Part shown: piece after piece, positions 63,888 through 64,000 of the stretch
Position numbering within the stretch: the stretch's first letter is position 1
How the letters are laid out: each line of letters opens with the position of its first letter
NCBI GenBank assembly: GCA_014860565.1
Contig: JACZJN010000162.1
Coordinates: 164,926-228,925 of the forward strand
Direction: 5' to 3'
DNA from: Bacteroidota bacterium
GTDB taxonomy: Bacteria > Bacteroidota > Ignavibacteria > SZUA-365
DNA length: 64,000 bases
Program-made: the position numbers and the translations under genes
The notes under the pieces: generated by a model
Seen by the model: only the letters and a program-made list of their open reading frames with translations
Database searches by the model: none
What the model was told of the DNA's origin: nothing

Positions 63888-64000
63888 TTATTCCCAGTAC
63901 TTGATGACCTCCACGTCCAGCAAACCGAGGTTGGCGAGAACTTTGGAGAGCGTGAGATAACTATATCTGATCGAGGGACTTCCATTCACTTTGACGTTCG
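63888..64000 (-). CDS. 3' end of a gene entering at the right edge (function unknown)
   Basis: The minus-strand frame is open to the edge and ends with TAA at 63888. The visible tail is about 37 residues, ending SKVLANLGLLDVEVIKYWE. It is too short to assign. The 155-bp gap before the PilT-like gene contains an A-run on the plus strand (T-run in the direction of this gene) but no convincing hairpin. Confidence 0.5.
   Translation of the reverse strand, partial: NVKVNGSPSIRYSYLTLSKVLANLGLLDVEVIKYWE

Overview
This window looks like ordinary chromosomal DNA from a moderately GC-rich member of the FCB group, on the Bacteroidota/Ignavibacteria/Kapabacteria side. Two very large secreted proteins end in the type IX secretion (T9SS) sorting domain with the signature NYPNPFNPST. 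Several exported proteins have a predicted signal-peptidase I site followed directly by Gln, and a glutaminyl-cyclase-like lipoprotein is encoded in the window. ExbB/ExbD and a pyruvoyl-dependent arginine decarboxylase also fit. Clear Shine-Dalgarno sites occur before several genes, which argues for a deep-branching lineage rather than class Bacteroidia. I saw no tRNA, rRNA, CRISPR array, prophage, insertion sequence or integrase. Genes are tightly packed, with many 4-nt overlaps and several antisense end overlaps.

Layout. 1-4.0 kb (minus): 3'-truncated mutS2, then an exbB-exbD-exbD operon with its own promoter and terminator. 4.2-8.8 kb (minus): nanE, a zinc-ribbon membrane protein and secA. 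8.8-12.3 kb: a doubtful small ORF, a secreted protein of unknown function, divergent dacB (PBP4), and a small conserved protein. 12.4-21.7 kb (minus): the classic transcription/translation operon rimP-nusA-infB-rbfA-truB-ribF-rpsO-pnp. 21.8-24.1 kb (plus): smpB, tyrS and the pyruvoyl arginine decarboxylase, closed by a terminator. 24.2-29.4 kb (minus): a seven-gene envelope/lipid run (acylphosphatase, ispF, DedA, PAP2, lnt, threonine aldolase, thioesterase).

29.5-33.7 kb: a Tat-exported TldD-like/PmbA-like pair, an EamA transporter and a small lipoprotein. 33.7-37.5 kb (minus): acyl-CoA carboxyltransferase, an unknown exported protein and an NtrC-type sigma-54 activator. 37.6-44.7 kb (plus): a peptide-transport ATPase, a T9SS M36 metalloprotease, a glutaminyl-cyclase-like lipoprotein, prmA and Ppx/GppA. 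44.6-46.6 kb (minus): cysteine desulfurase and birA. 46.8-50.5 kb (plus): a 1208-aa T9SS cargo with a degenerate metzincin-like motif. 50.6-55.7 kb: an unknown TM protein, upp, a CDF transporter with a triplicated C-terminal domain, a flavin reductase and an ALDH7-like dehydrogenase. 55.8-63.7 kb (minus): a type IV pilus/T2SS-like operon (PilT-like ATPase, PilM-PilN fusion, PilO-like protein, secretin) followed by a hybrid histidine kinase. A gene fragment of unknown function enters at the right edge.

No self-contained new defence or mobile system is visible. The best leads are variants of known machines: a PilT-like ATPase with an altered Asp box, a TldD homologue missing the first His of HExxxH, a secreted protein with a broken metzincin motif, a CDF transporter with three C-terminal repeats, and the likely link between Gln+1 signal peptides, the glutaminyl cyclase and T9SS export. 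All calls come from reading the sequence; no database search was run.
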